Source of the DNA: Bacteroidales bacterium
Lineage (GTDB): Bacteria; Bacteroidota; Bacteroidia; Bacteroidales; Azobacteroidaceae
Length of the DNA stretch: 8,185 bases
Direction of reading: 5' to 3'
NCBI GenBank assembly: GCA_020860885.1
Contig: JAJBTS010000075.1
Location: 1-8,185 of the forward strand
Shown here: piece after piece, positions 1-6,462 of the stretch
Numbering within the stretch: the first letter of the stretch is position 1
How the letters are laid out: the number at the start of each line of letters is the position of its first letter
Position numbers and translations under genes: made by a program
Notes under the pieces: generated by a model
Told to the model about the DNA's origin: nothing
The model's input: the letters and a program-made list of their open reading frames with translations, nothing else
The model's database searches: none

Positions 1-68
1 CGATTTCATTTATCAAGAAAACCGAAACTGGAATAATCAGACTGAAACTAAATGCATTGCTTACATCA

Positions 69-96
69 AAAAGAGGAGCCTCTCTTTTATTTTTTC
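69..96. terminator. Possible terminator hairpin
   Basis: A 7-bp inverted repeat AAAAGAG / CTCTTTT (69-75 and 82-88) with a 6-base loop is followed on the + strand by ATTTTTTC. It could end a rightward gene lying left of the window: one + frame is open from base 1 to a stop at 34-36. On the - strand it lies about 50 bases past the cupin stop and could also end that transcript, because its T-rich arm then forms the tail. The stem is mostly A-T, so the call is weak. I see nothing else in 1-139 beyond short open stretches too brief to assign. Confidence 0.35.
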
Positions 97-139
97 TGAT
101 AATGAATTGAAAGACTGTATCCCGGCGGGAACCAGATAT

Positions 140-472
140 TTATTCCAGCTTTTTTCTGACTGATATACCGATCATTTTAGTTGTTCGATCTGTATTATTC
201 CATATCGAATGAGGAATATTCCCATCTACCAGATAAGATTCATTAGCACTCAGAACTATCTCCGATTTATCCAATAAAATCTTAGCTTGTCCTTCTGTAA
301 CAATAAAAAGATGAGAATGCGCATGGGTGTGTAAATCTGTTGGCCCACCACCACTAGGTTCTAAGTAAGCAATAGAACCATCTATAATTTCTCCAGTTTC
401 TCCAAACAACTTCTTTGCCAGAAAATGTATGTGGTTGGGTGGCGTTATAAAATCCTCTAATGAATCATTCAT
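140..472 (-). CDS. Small single-domain cupin protein
   Basis: This 110-residue protein has the length of a single cupin barrel with no extra domain. Motif 1 is seen at residues 42-61, with GGPTDLHTHAHSH followed by LFIVTEG. Motif 2 is at 84-92, GNIPHSIWN. By alignment to the family pattern, metal ligands would be His48, His50 and His88. His54 falls at the usual Glu/Gln position, giving a possible all-histidine site. Such small cupins bind a divalent metal and serve as isomerases, dioxygenases or ligand sensors; the substrate cannot be told from sequence. There is no signal peptide, so it is probably cytoplasmic. The start ATG is preceded by an A-rich leader without a Shine-Dalgarno sequence, normal for Bacteroidota. 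It is divergent from the TetR operon across a 166-base gap holding two operator-like palindromes, so it may belong to the same regulon. Confidence 0.85.
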   Translation of the reverse strand: MNDSLEDFITPPNHIHFLAKKLFGETGEIIDGSIAYLEPSGGGPTDLHTHAHSHLFIVTEGQAKILLDKSEIVLSANESYLVDGNIPHSIWNNTDRTTKMIGISVRKKLE

Positions 473-583
473 ACTTTTGGGTTTATAATATTATCTGCGA
501 ATTTAGTAAATATTTTGAGATATAGAAAAGGATAAAACATTAATACAGAGTCATTCTCTTTAACTATTCATCCATTTATTTGC

Positions 584-603
584 ATGTTACTCAAAAGTAA
601 CAT
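584..603. promoter_or_regulatory. Operator-like palindrome 1
   Basis: ATGTTACTCAAAAGTAACAT is a perfect inverted repeat with 8-bp arms and a 4-base centre. It fills the spacer between the -33 and -7 elements and touches the first base of the -7 box. Its core, GTTACT-N4-AGTAAC (586-601), recurs at 613-628. Position and form fit a TetR-family operator that blocks RNA polymerase, presumably bound by the adjacent regulator; the binding partner is inferred. Confidence 0.65.
592..599 (-). promoter_or_regulatory. Possible leftward -7 box inside operator 1
   Basis: Read on the - strand, 599 down to 592 gives TACTTTTG, also a match to TAnnTTTG. It would drive the cupin gene with a leader of about 110 bases. 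I find no TTG at the right distance for a -33 element, so this may be a by-product of the palindrome. If real, operator 1 would control both directions. Confidence 0.25.
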
Positions 604-612
604 ATCTTTGTT

Positions 613-628
613 GTTACTTTTTGGTAAC
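613..628. promoter_or_regulatory. Operator-like palindrome 2
   Basis: GTTACTTTTTGGTAAC has the same layout as operator 1: GTTACT, four bases, then (A/G)GTAAC. Five outer base pairs match perfectly; the innermost pair is T/G rather than T/A. Its first base lies 27 bases from that of the first core, so the two sites face nearly the same side after about 2.6 helical turns. It spans the predicted transcription start. Confidence 0.6.
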
Positions 629-638
629 ATACTTATTT

Positions 639-1254
639 ATGGTAAAAGAGAACAAACAAGCAAAAGACCGCGAATCTACAGAAAAAAAAGATATTAGAGG
701 CAGTAAGAGAGATTATTTTAGAAGAAGGCTTTGAGAAAATAGGTGTCAATCGGGTTGCACAAAAAGCCGGAATATCAAAAATGCTGATATACCGCTACTT
801 TGGTAGTATAGAAGACTTAATTGCCCACTATATACTTCAAAAAGATTACTGGATAAACATTTCTACGGATGAAACGAAGATCCAGGATGTCGGCCGATTT
901 ATCAAAAAAGTGTTCAGAGAACAGATTTCCCAACTTCGCAAAGATGTAACTATAAAAAGACTTTATCGCTGGGAATTAACAACAGATAATCCCGTCATAT
1001 CCCAACTACGAGAGAAAAGAGAATCCAATGGATGCAAGCTTATAGATAGGGTCAGCCGGTTAACACTTTCTTCTCAAAAAGAAATAGCAGCTTTAGCAAG
1101 TATTATCTCGGCATCAATAAGTTATCTTATATTACTGGAAGAACCTTCGCCTGTATATAATGGAATTAATCTGCAAACCGACAGCGGATGGGAAGAAATT
1201 GCTCAGGGAATTGATCTCATCATTGATTTATGGATAAAAAATCAACAAAAATGA
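639..1254 (+). CDS. TetR-family transcriptional regulator, frame broken in an A8 tract
   Basis: This is a one-domain TetR regulator: an N-terminal DNA-binding helix-turn-helix and an all-helical ligand and dimer domain. From ATG 639 the frame reads MVKENKQAKDRESTEKK, then after an A-run (682-689) continues out of register and stops at 732-734 after 31 codons. The other frame carries the expected continuation, ILEAVREIILEEGFEKIG and then VNRVAQKAGISKMLIYRYFG, the classic TetR HTH, and runs on to the TGA at 1252-1254. Removing one A from the tract joins them into a 204-residue protein, normal for the family. The downstream frame has no ATG, GTG or TTG between its upstream stop (643-645) and 781. 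ATG 781 lies inside the HTH, so starting there would remove DNA binding. Its stop overlaps the next start by four bases. Likely role is autorepression and control of the operon through palindromes 584-628. Whether a functional protein is made is uncertain. Confidence 0.8.
682..689 (+). other. A8 homopolymer at the TetR frameshift
   Basis: Eight consecutive A residues stand between G681 and G690, exactly where the two TetR frames must join. Seven would give an uninterrupted gene. Such tracts are hot spots for replication slippage, for RNA polymerase slippage that can restore the frame in part of the mRNA, and for homopolymer sequencing errors. Confidence 0.75.
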
Positions 1255-2210
1255 GAAATTCAGACTTCCGCTTTATGATAGAACAGGCCATTAAAGCCCC
1301 CTCGGGACACAATACTCAGCCTTGGTTGTTCAGAGAAAATGAAAACCGTATTGAAATTTATCCAAATTTTACAAAAGCGCTTCCAGTAGTTGATCCCGAT
1401 AACCGGGAACTTTTCATTAGTCTCGGATGTGCCACAGAAAACTTTTGCATAGCAGCTTCCGAAAAAGGATATGCTTCAAATGTATCCATAAATGATCAGG
1501 GTGTTATCGCAATTAAGCTAATTAAGAGCGCATCCTCATTGCCGGATCCATTATTTGCGCAAATCGCTATCAGACAAACAAACAGGAATGTATATAATGG
1601 CCGGATTATTCCTGAGGATACTATAAATATCCTGAAGGAAATTACTCCCGAAGCAGGCGTAAGTCAACATGTTTACAAAAATGGAACTATGGAATATACC
1701 ACAATTTCCGATTACGTGCGCAGAGGTAACACCCTACAGATGCAGGATAAAGCATTCATTGCTGAATTACATTCGTGGATGCGATACAATAAGAAACATC
1801 AGGATAAGTACAACGACGGATTAAGTTATGCCGTATTTGGCGCTCCTAACCTACCCCTGTTCATTGTAAAACCCATTATGAAGCAAGCAGTGAATGAGAA
1901 ATCGCAAAATAAAGGAGATATGAAAAAAATTCAATCATCTTCTCATTTTGTATTGTTCACTACACAAAATAATACGGAAGAAGGATGGATAAATCTGGGC
2001 AGAACATTGGAAAGGTTTCTTCTTCAATCTACCGGGTTAGGAATTGCGCATGCGCATTTGAATCAACCAAATGAAATCAGAGAATTGTCTGTAGAAATGA
2101 CAGAAACACTTGGTTTGTCGGATGAAAATCCGCTTATACTATTACGAATTGGCTATGGAGAAAGAGTTCCTTATTCCAAAAGGAAAAATATAGAAGAGGT
2201 GATATTGTAG
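1251..2210 (+). CDS. Acg-type nitroreductase-fold flavoprotein
   Basis: The protein is 319 residues from ATG 1251, or 326 from ATG 1230. I prefer 1251 because it forms the ATGA overlap with the TetR stop, typical of translational coupling. Numbering here is from 1251. The N-terminus holds the nitroreductase signature IKAPSGHNTQPW (about 14-25), which contacts FMN phosphate. LFISLGCATEN follows (about 62-72), then IAIRQTNRN (near 110) and a C-terminal SHFVLFTT / LRIGYGERVP region. Length and motifs fit the Acg subfamily (mycobacterial Acg/Rv3131 type), in which two nitroreductase halves are fused in one chain. Some members bind or sequester FMN without clear reductase activity, so an enzyme reaction is not assured. 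No signal peptide is seen; it is probably cytoplasmic. Being downstream of TetR suggests induction by a small toxic or redox-active molecule. Annotation as a nitroreductase-family protein is safe; the substrate is unknown. Confidence 0.85.
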   Translation: MRNSDFRFMIEQAIKAPSGHNTQPWLFRENENRIEIYPNFTKALPVVDPDNRELFISLGCATENFCIAASEKGYASNVSINDQGVIAIKLIKSASSLPDPLFAQIAIRQTNRNVYNGRIIPEDTINILKEITPEAGVSQHVYKNGTMEYTTISDYVRRGNTLQMQDKAFIAELHSWMRYNKKHQDKYNDGLSYAVFGAPNLPLFIVKPIMKQAVNEKSQNKGDMKKIQSSSHFVLFTTQNNTEEGWINLGRTLERFLLQSTGLGIAHAHLNQPNEIRELSVEMTETLGLSDENPLILLRIGYGERVPYSKRKNIEEVIL

Positions 2211-2229
2211 TTGTAAACAACATAAAAGT

Positions 2230-2718
2230 ATGAAAAAGGTTATAAAAAGAACAACAATCCCAGTAAATTCAACTATAACGAATGGGTTTGGAGATATAGA
2301 TTATTTTGATAGTTATCAGGTCAAAAAAACAAGTAATAAAAGTGCGGAAGAAATCTCAAAAGAGATCATGCAACTTCCGGACTGGGTGAATGTATTATTA
2401 TTTATTCGGAATCGGGCGGTAGGACTATTCGGATTGAAGACGGAGAAAAATACTCCGGAACCCAAAACCTTTTTTATGTTGATTGAAAACAGGGATGAAG
2501 AAATTGTAATGGGCGAAGACGATAAACATTTGAATTTCAGAGCTTCAATCATGAAGAACAAATCGGAAGGAACCATTTCTTTAACAACCGTAGTTCATTA
2601 CAATAATGCCTGGGGCAGGATTTATTTTTTGCCTGTGAAACCATTCCATATAATAATCATGAAAACACTACTGAAAAGATATTTGAAAAAGTACAATAAA
2701 GAAAATGAGAGAGATTGA
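2230..2718 (+). CDS. DUF2867-family protein
   Basis: This 162-residue protein resembles the DUF2867 family, whose biochemical role is not established. Family-like features are DWVNVLLFIRNRAVGLFGL (about 51-69), GEDDKHLNFRA (95-105), a beta-rich stretch with TTVVHYNN (119-126), and PVKPFHIIIMKTLLKRYLKK near the C-terminus (135-154). The sequence predicts a mixed alpha/beta cytoplasmic protein with no signal peptide. The Phe-His and basic end look like a helical tail rather than a membrane anchor. It starts 19 bases after the flavoprotein stop and overlaps the next gene by 14 bases, so it is cotranscribed and probably works with them. Family members often sit beside NAD(P)-binding or redox proteins, which would suit this context, but that link is general knowledge, not seen here. 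Confidence 0.75.
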   Translation: MKKVIKRTTIPVNSTITNGFGDIDYFDSYQVKKTSNKSAEEISKEIMQLPDWVNVLLFIRNRAVGLFGLKTEKNTPEPKTFFMLIENRDEEIVMGEDDKHLNFRASIMKNKSEGTISLTTVVHYNNAWGRIYFLPVKPFHIIIMKTLLKRYLKKYNKENERD

Positions 2719-3280
2719 GAACTTAAAAACACAGTATTTTACCAATCGGAAAGATTGGAGAGAATGGCTCGAAAATAATTTTGAAAGAGAGAAAGAAATC
2801 TGGCTTATTTTTCCAACTAAATCCGCGGGAAAACCTTGTATATCATACAACGATGCCGTTGAAGAAGCATTATGTTTCGGTTGGATTGACAGTACGGTAA
2901 AAAAACTTGATGATAAACATAAAATTCAGTGGTTTTTACCACGAAAAAATAAGACATATTATTCGCAACCAAACAAAGAGCGGCTGAAATGGCTTTGGGA
3001 GCATAATCTGATCCACCCCAAAATAAAAAAAGAAGTAGAAACAGTAGTATTAGAAAAATTTCACTTTCCCAAAGATATTATTGAAAGAATAAAACAGGAT
3101 AAAATCGTATGGGAAAATTATCAGAAACTTTCGGAATCCTATAAAAGAATCCGCATTGGATATATTGACGCGGCAAGAAATCGCCCCGACGAATTTGAAA
3201 AGAGATTATCCAATTTTATAAACAAAACAAGAGAGAATAAAACGATTGCCGGATATGGAGGAATCGATAAATATTACTAG
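2705..3280 (+). CDS. YdeI/OmpD-associated (OmdA-type) family protein
   Basis: The protein has 191 residues. The N-terminal part carries the hallmark of the family: W18 and WL at 21-22, EIWLIFPTKSAGKP (31-44), ISYNDAVEEALCFGWIDSTV (46-65) and FLPRKNKTYYSQPN (77-90). The C-terminal third (about 121-191), starting FPKDIIERIKQD and containing GYIDAARNRP, matches the short OmdA domain. The family is named for bacteriocin protection and polymyxin or OmpD-linked phenotypes in enterobacteria; its molecular action is unclear and these phenotypes may not transfer to Bacteroidota. No export signal is present. It is the last gene of the operon, with a start inside the end of the DUF2867 gene, so expression is probably coupled. 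The hairpin at 3300-3331 follows about 20 bases after its stop. Confidence 0.85.
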   Translation: MREIENLKTQYFTNRKDWREWLENNFEREKEIWLIFPTKSAGKPCISYNDAVEEALCFGWIDSTVKKLDDKHKIQWFLPRKNKTYYSQPNKERLKWLWEHNLIHPKIKKEVETVVLEKFHFPKDIIERIKQDKIVWENYQKLSESYKRIRIGYIDAARNRPDEFEKRLSNFINKTRENKTIAGYGGIDKYY

Positions 3281-3299
3281 CCACAGCAAAAATAAAAAG

Positions 3300-3331
3300 G
3301 AGGTACCTTTAAGTTATTTTTCAGGTACCTC
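3300..3331. terminator. Bidirectional terminator between convergent operons
   Basis: GAGGTACCT (3300-3308) pairs perfectly with AGGTACCTC (3323-3331) across a 14-base loop. On the - strand the stem is followed by CCTTTTTATTTTT, a good tail for the RCC1 operon whose last stop is at 3354-3356. On the + strand the downstream sequence is T-rich but interrupted, so termination of the TetR operon is less certain. Confidence 0.7.
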
Positions 3332-3353
3332 TATTACAAATTATTTATTTATT

Positions 3354-4826
3354 TTATTTAGAGAGCCTGGTGGGAACTGCAGTTTGTCTGATTACTGACC
3401 CTAATTGTCGATAAGAAACAGATCCTATTCCATAGGCTACATAGCTTAGAGAAGGCCTGTCTGAATCTCCAGTTAATAATACAACGTGGCGATTTCCTAC
3501 AGCCGCACCTGTGAAATTTATATTAGCATGCAATCCGATTCTGTTTATGGTATTAATAGTAGCCTGATTGCTAGTATTACCTATACCGAGTTGTCCATAT
3601 CTGTTGTATCCGGTTACATACACTTCGTTATCAGTCCCGATAATAATATTCCCAGGAGATGACTGATCAAATTTTTGAGCGGCTATGAAAAGAATATCAG
3701 AGATTTCCGGATCAAAGCCGGGCAAAACTAGTTCGGTAGGAACAGTTAAATTACTTGGGCTCGCTACTCCTTCACCTACACCCCACCTGTAAACGGTTTT
3801 TTTATCTGTCGAAAAAGCCACTCCGGTATACCCACCCATAACGATCTTTTCTATTGGCTTATCAAATACAATTTGCTGAGGAATACTTACATTGCTGGTG
3901 CTACCGGTACCTAAAATACCATAGCTACCAGTTCCCCATACATAAACGTTGCCATCTTGGTCTAATGCAGCGGCTGTACGGTAAGACGCAGAGATATCTT
4001 TGATATTACTCAGAGTAGATATCTTTGTAAAAGTTTGGGCAACAGCTCCGGTTCCGGTAAATGCAGCAGCTCCGGCAGCATAAACATCTCCGTTTTCCGT
4101 TAAGATGAAGGAAGCCGTATTCCCTGCCTCTACTCTTATAGCTTTTCCGTTGGCTTCGCCTGTTCCGAATCCGGCTACGCGGGTAGGAGTTGCAGTAGTT
4201 CCTGTAATACCTAATCCTGTCCGGTAATTTGAGTTACTTCCCCATACATATACTTCTCCTGTTTTAGTAGCGGCAATAGCATGTAATTGTCCAGCCGAAA
4301 CATCTTCGGTTGGCGTTGCCATCATCAGAGTAAATACACCTGTATTGCCACTTGTTCGTCCCAGACCCGTACGTGAATTGGAGTTATCGCCTGCTACCCA
4401 AATAGCATTATCATCCTCTCCAATAATCAATGTATAATTATAGCCACAGGAAACTTTTTTAGCTTTCAGATCAATTCCTAATCCTAATTTCTCATTTATT
4501 TCCATTCTAAGACCTTCATCATTCAGAAGACATTCGGACCAACCATCCGATTTTTTATATCTCACACATTTAGAAGACAAATCATATACTATCGTACCGT
4601 TGGGAACTTCTCCTCCGGTAGGATTAGTCACTGATTCAACATTTTCCACCCGTGGAAGTACGAGGCCATAATATGCAGAAGCATCTGTCATTTGCGGATT
4701 CTTGCTTCTTACATCTAATATTCCCTGTGGATCGTCGGTCCCGATTCCGACTTGTGAAAAAGCGGGAAACGAAGTATTTACCAATAGCAGAAAAATTATT
4801 AATTTAATGCAATATATATATTTCAT
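3354..4826 (-). CDS. Secreted seven-bladed RCC1-like propeller protein (third in operon)
   Basis: This is a 490-residue exported protein of unknown function. Residues 1-24 form a signal peptide: MKYIYCIK, hydrophobic IIFLLLV, then AFS before Gln25. A module follows with VGIGTDDPQGILDV (26-39), GLVLPRVENV (54-63) and PNGTIVYD (75-82). Seven RCC1-type repeats begin near 124, 175, 231, 277, 327, 377 and 440. Their hallmark is (V/I)SAG...H..A....G.VYVWGSN...G.G, clearest in blades 2 and 4. Seven repeats should close into one beta-propeller, a protein-interaction scaffold. Blades 6 and 7 have insertions (about 384-394 and 453-462). Cysteines at 87, 99 and 127 might allow a disulfide. There is no lipobox, LPXTG or recognisable type IX sorting domain; the chain ends TAVPTRLSK. 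The start follows an A-rich 12-base gap (CAAACAACAAAA) with no Shine-Dalgarno. It is the smallest of the three paralogues and lacks the acidic linker of its neighbour. Location, periplasm or surface, is unresolved. Confidence 0.85.
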   Translation of the reverse strand: MKYIYCIKLIIFLLLVNTSFPAFSQVGIGTDDPQGILDVRSKNPQMTDASAYYGLVLPRVENVESVTNPTGGEVPNGTIVYDLSSKCVRYKKSDGWSECLLNDEGLRMEINEKLGLGIDLKAKKVSCGYNYTLIIGEDDNAIWVAGDNSNSRTGLGRTSGNTGVFTLMMATPTEDVSAGQLHAIAATKTGEVYVWGSNSNYRTGLGITGTTATPTRVAGFGTGEANGKAIRVEAGNTASFILTENGDVYAAGAAAFTGTGAVAQTFTKISTLSNIKDISASYRTAAALDQDGNVYVWGTGSYGILGTGSTSNVSIPQQIVFDKPIEKIVMGGYTGVAFSTDKKTVYRWGVGEGVASPSNLTVPTELVLPGFDPEISDILFIAAQKFDQSSPGNIIIGTDNEVYVTGYNRYGQLGIGNTSNQATINTINRIGLHANINFTGAAVGNRHVVLLTGDSDRPSLSYVAYGIGSVSYRQLGSVIRQTAVPTRLSK

Positions 4827-4838
4827 TTTTGTTGTTTG

Positions 4839-6449
4839 TTATTTCTTAATAGTTGAAAATATTCTGATACTCGAAGCTCCCGTTCCTAAATTTTGGTAGG
4901 AGTTTCTACCAGCACCGTATGCCAGATTATTATAAAGATCATTTGAATGCTCTGTAATAAGGATTGTATGATAACGGCCCATCGATGCACCTATAAAATT
5001 AGTTCCTTCAAATATAGTACTATTCTGTATTTTTGTAAATGAAGTAAAAGAATCAATCGTACTTCCATCAGTAGGATCAATTATTCCTAATTTGTAATAC
5101 GAATATCCTCTTGTATTGTCTCCAGCTCCATATGCTGATTTATTTGTAACAATAATTGAATTTGTATAGGAGTTATCATCATAACATTGCAACACTGCCA
5201 CAGCATTTACAATTTCATCTGCATCTAAAGTTATTGAAACTTCTCTGGGGGTCGTAATAGGAGTAGAAGAATCTCCTAAACCGATTCCCCGGGTGATTCC
5301 CCATCCATAAACTTTATTATCTGTTTTTGCTGCCAGGCTTGCACGTCCCATATCAAAATCCTTCACATCATTTAATATTTTTGAGGGAGTAAGCGTATTG
5401 CCACTCGTAGTTCCTTGCCCAGTCATTCCATAGGAATTTCTTCCCCATGTGTAAAGATCTCCATTGTCAGCTAATGCACCTGCTACGGAAATGGATGCGG
5501 AGACTTTTTTTATTTTCACTCCGTCTGGAAATGTAATTTTTTGTGGTGTTAATTGGTAGCTGCTTGTAAGTCCGTTGCCATTTAATCCGTAAGAATTACT
5601 ACCGCATGCATATACTTCTCCGTTGTCGGTTACTAAAAATGAATTGTAATACCCTGCAGCCACTGCTACTATCTTAACACCTTCCGGCATTAAAATCTGC
5701 CGGGGAGTAGAGGTACTGCCTGAGGTTGTACCTAAACCTGTACGCCCATTGCCATTCGATCCCCATACCCATGCTGTACCATCCTCAAGTACGGCCAACG
5801 CATGGCGGTATCCAGCCGAAACATCCACCGCCTTTTTCCCTATTACGACTCCCCATTTTGAATTACCGGTATTTCCTTTTCCGGTGCGGTAGGATCTTCC
5901 ACTTCCACAAGAATAAACATATTCATCATCTCCTCCGATAGCAACTGTAAACTGGTAACCTGCAGAAGCTTTCTTTATCTTAAAATTCTGGCCTCCAAAC
6001 AAGTTATAATCAATTTCTTCGGAAACTGTAGTTTTGTCAACCAATCCATCTGACCAATCACCCAATGCAGACGACCGTTTCACCCGGATCAATTCTTGTC
6101 CTATATCATACACTATAGTACCTGCAGGAGCCTCTGCTCCTTCTTGTGTAGGATCGGGAACATAATAATATTCTATATTATCCGGATCATCCGGATCGCT
6201 TACTGTTACGGTAATGTATTTTGATTTAGGTGTTGTTACTGATGGATAGGCTATTCCGTTCAATGTGTCCAATTCCACTTTATCTACACCGGGTAATACC
6301 AGTCCCATGGTATCCTTCCTGTTTGCTTTAGCGTTAATGTCGAGAGCTCCCTGAGGGTCCATAGTTCCTATACCAATCTGCGCAAAGGCCGGATAGAATA
6401 TCAGAACAGCCGCAAATAAACTTATTATTTTTTTTATTTTATTTTTCAT
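4839..6449 (-). CDS. Secreted seven-bladed RCC1-like propeller protein (second in operon)
   Basis: A 536-residue paralogue of its neighbours. The signal peptide spans residues 1-23 (MKNKIKKIIS, hydrophobic core, AFA before Gln24). The shared module shows IGIGTMDPQGALDI (25-38), GLVLPGVDKV (49-58), and APAGTIVYDIG (107-117). Between them lies an extra acidic, Asp/Pro-rich segment with SDPDDPDNIEYYYVPDP (84-100), which may be a linker or a calcium-binding loop. Seven RCC1-like repeats start near 160, 209, 262, 315, 363, 415 and 487. Blade 2 is the most canonical (DVSAGYRHALAVLEDGTAW, then VWGSNGNGRTGLG). Blades 6 and 7 contain inserts (near 420-430 and 501-507). The C-terminus IRIFSTIKK has no sorting signal I recognise. 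The start is 11 bases past the previous stop and, unusually for the phylum, has AGGAGA 7 bases upstream. Function is unknown; binding or scaffolding is inferred from the fold. Confidence 0.85.
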   Translation of the reverse strand: MKNKIKKIISLFAAVLIFYPAFAQIGIGTMDPQGALDINAKANRKDTMGLVLPGVDKVELDTLNGIAYPSVTTPKSKYITVTVSDPDDPDNIEYYYVPDPTQEGAEAPAGTIVYDIGQELIRVKRSSALGDWSDGLVDKTTVSEEIDYNLFGGQNFKIKKASAGYQFTVAIGGDDEYVYSCGSGRSYRTGKGNTGNSKWGVVIGKKAVDVSAGYRHALAVLEDGTAWVWGSNGNGRTGLGTTSGSTSTPRQILMPEGVKIVAVAAGYYNSFLVTDNGEVYACGSNSYGLNGNGLTSSYQLTPQKITFPDGVKIKKVSASISVAGALADNGDLYTWGRNSYGMTGQGTTSGNTLTPSKILNDVKDFDMGRASLAAKTDNKVYGWGITRGIGLGDSSTPITTPREVSITLDADEIVNAVAVLQCYDDNSYTNSIIVTNKSAYGAGDNTRGYSYYKLGIIDPTDGSTIDSFTSFTKIQNSTIFEGTNFIGASMGRYHTILITEHSNDLYNNLAYGAGRNSYQNLGTGASSIRIFSTIKK

Positions 6450-6456
6450 AATCCAT

Positions 6457-6462
6457 TCTCCT
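6457..6462 (-). promoter_or_regulatory. Shine-Dalgarno-like AGGAGA before the second propeller gene
   Basis: The - strand reads TAGGAGAATGGATTATG at the junction of the first and second propeller genes. AGGAGA overlaps the upstream TAG stop and lies 7 bases before the annotated ATG. The other starts in the window lack such a site. An out-of-frame ATG lies between the motif and the start; only the downstream ATG gives the signal peptide, so it sets the start. Confidence 0.45.

Larger units (their letters stand above)
579..610 (+). promoter_or_regulatory. Bacteroidota-type promoter of the TetR operon
   Basis: TTTG at 579-582 supplies a -33 TTG element (580-582). TATCTTTG at 603-610 matches the Bacteroidota -7 consensus TAnnTTTG exactly. 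The gap of 20 bases is within the usual 19-21. Transcription should begin around 616-618, leaving a leader of about 20 bases before the ATG at 639. One palindrome lies in the spacer and another covers the expected start site, as in a self-repressed TetR promoter. Confidence 0.7.

Noticed and set aside
120..130. Palindrome TCCCG-G-CGGGA downstream of the cupin gene
   Set aside because: The single-base centre cannot form a hairpin loop, and it lacks a T-run or any copy elsewhere in the window.
781..1254. ATG 781 as the true start of the TetR regulator
   Set aside because: It lies inside the helix-turn-helix; about 45 residues of clear TetR sequence precede it in the same frame, and a proper ATG and promoter lie upstream at 639 and 579-610.
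2316..2576. 86-codon open frame on the - strand
   Set aside because: It lies fully inside the DUF2867 gene, shows no family features and is the antisense shadow of that gene. The - strand frame at 2668-2850 is rejected for the same reason.
4702..4899. 65-codon open frame on the + strand
   Set aside because: It is antisense to the junction of two signal-peptide regions; its hydrophobic part mirrors the AT-rich signal sequence.
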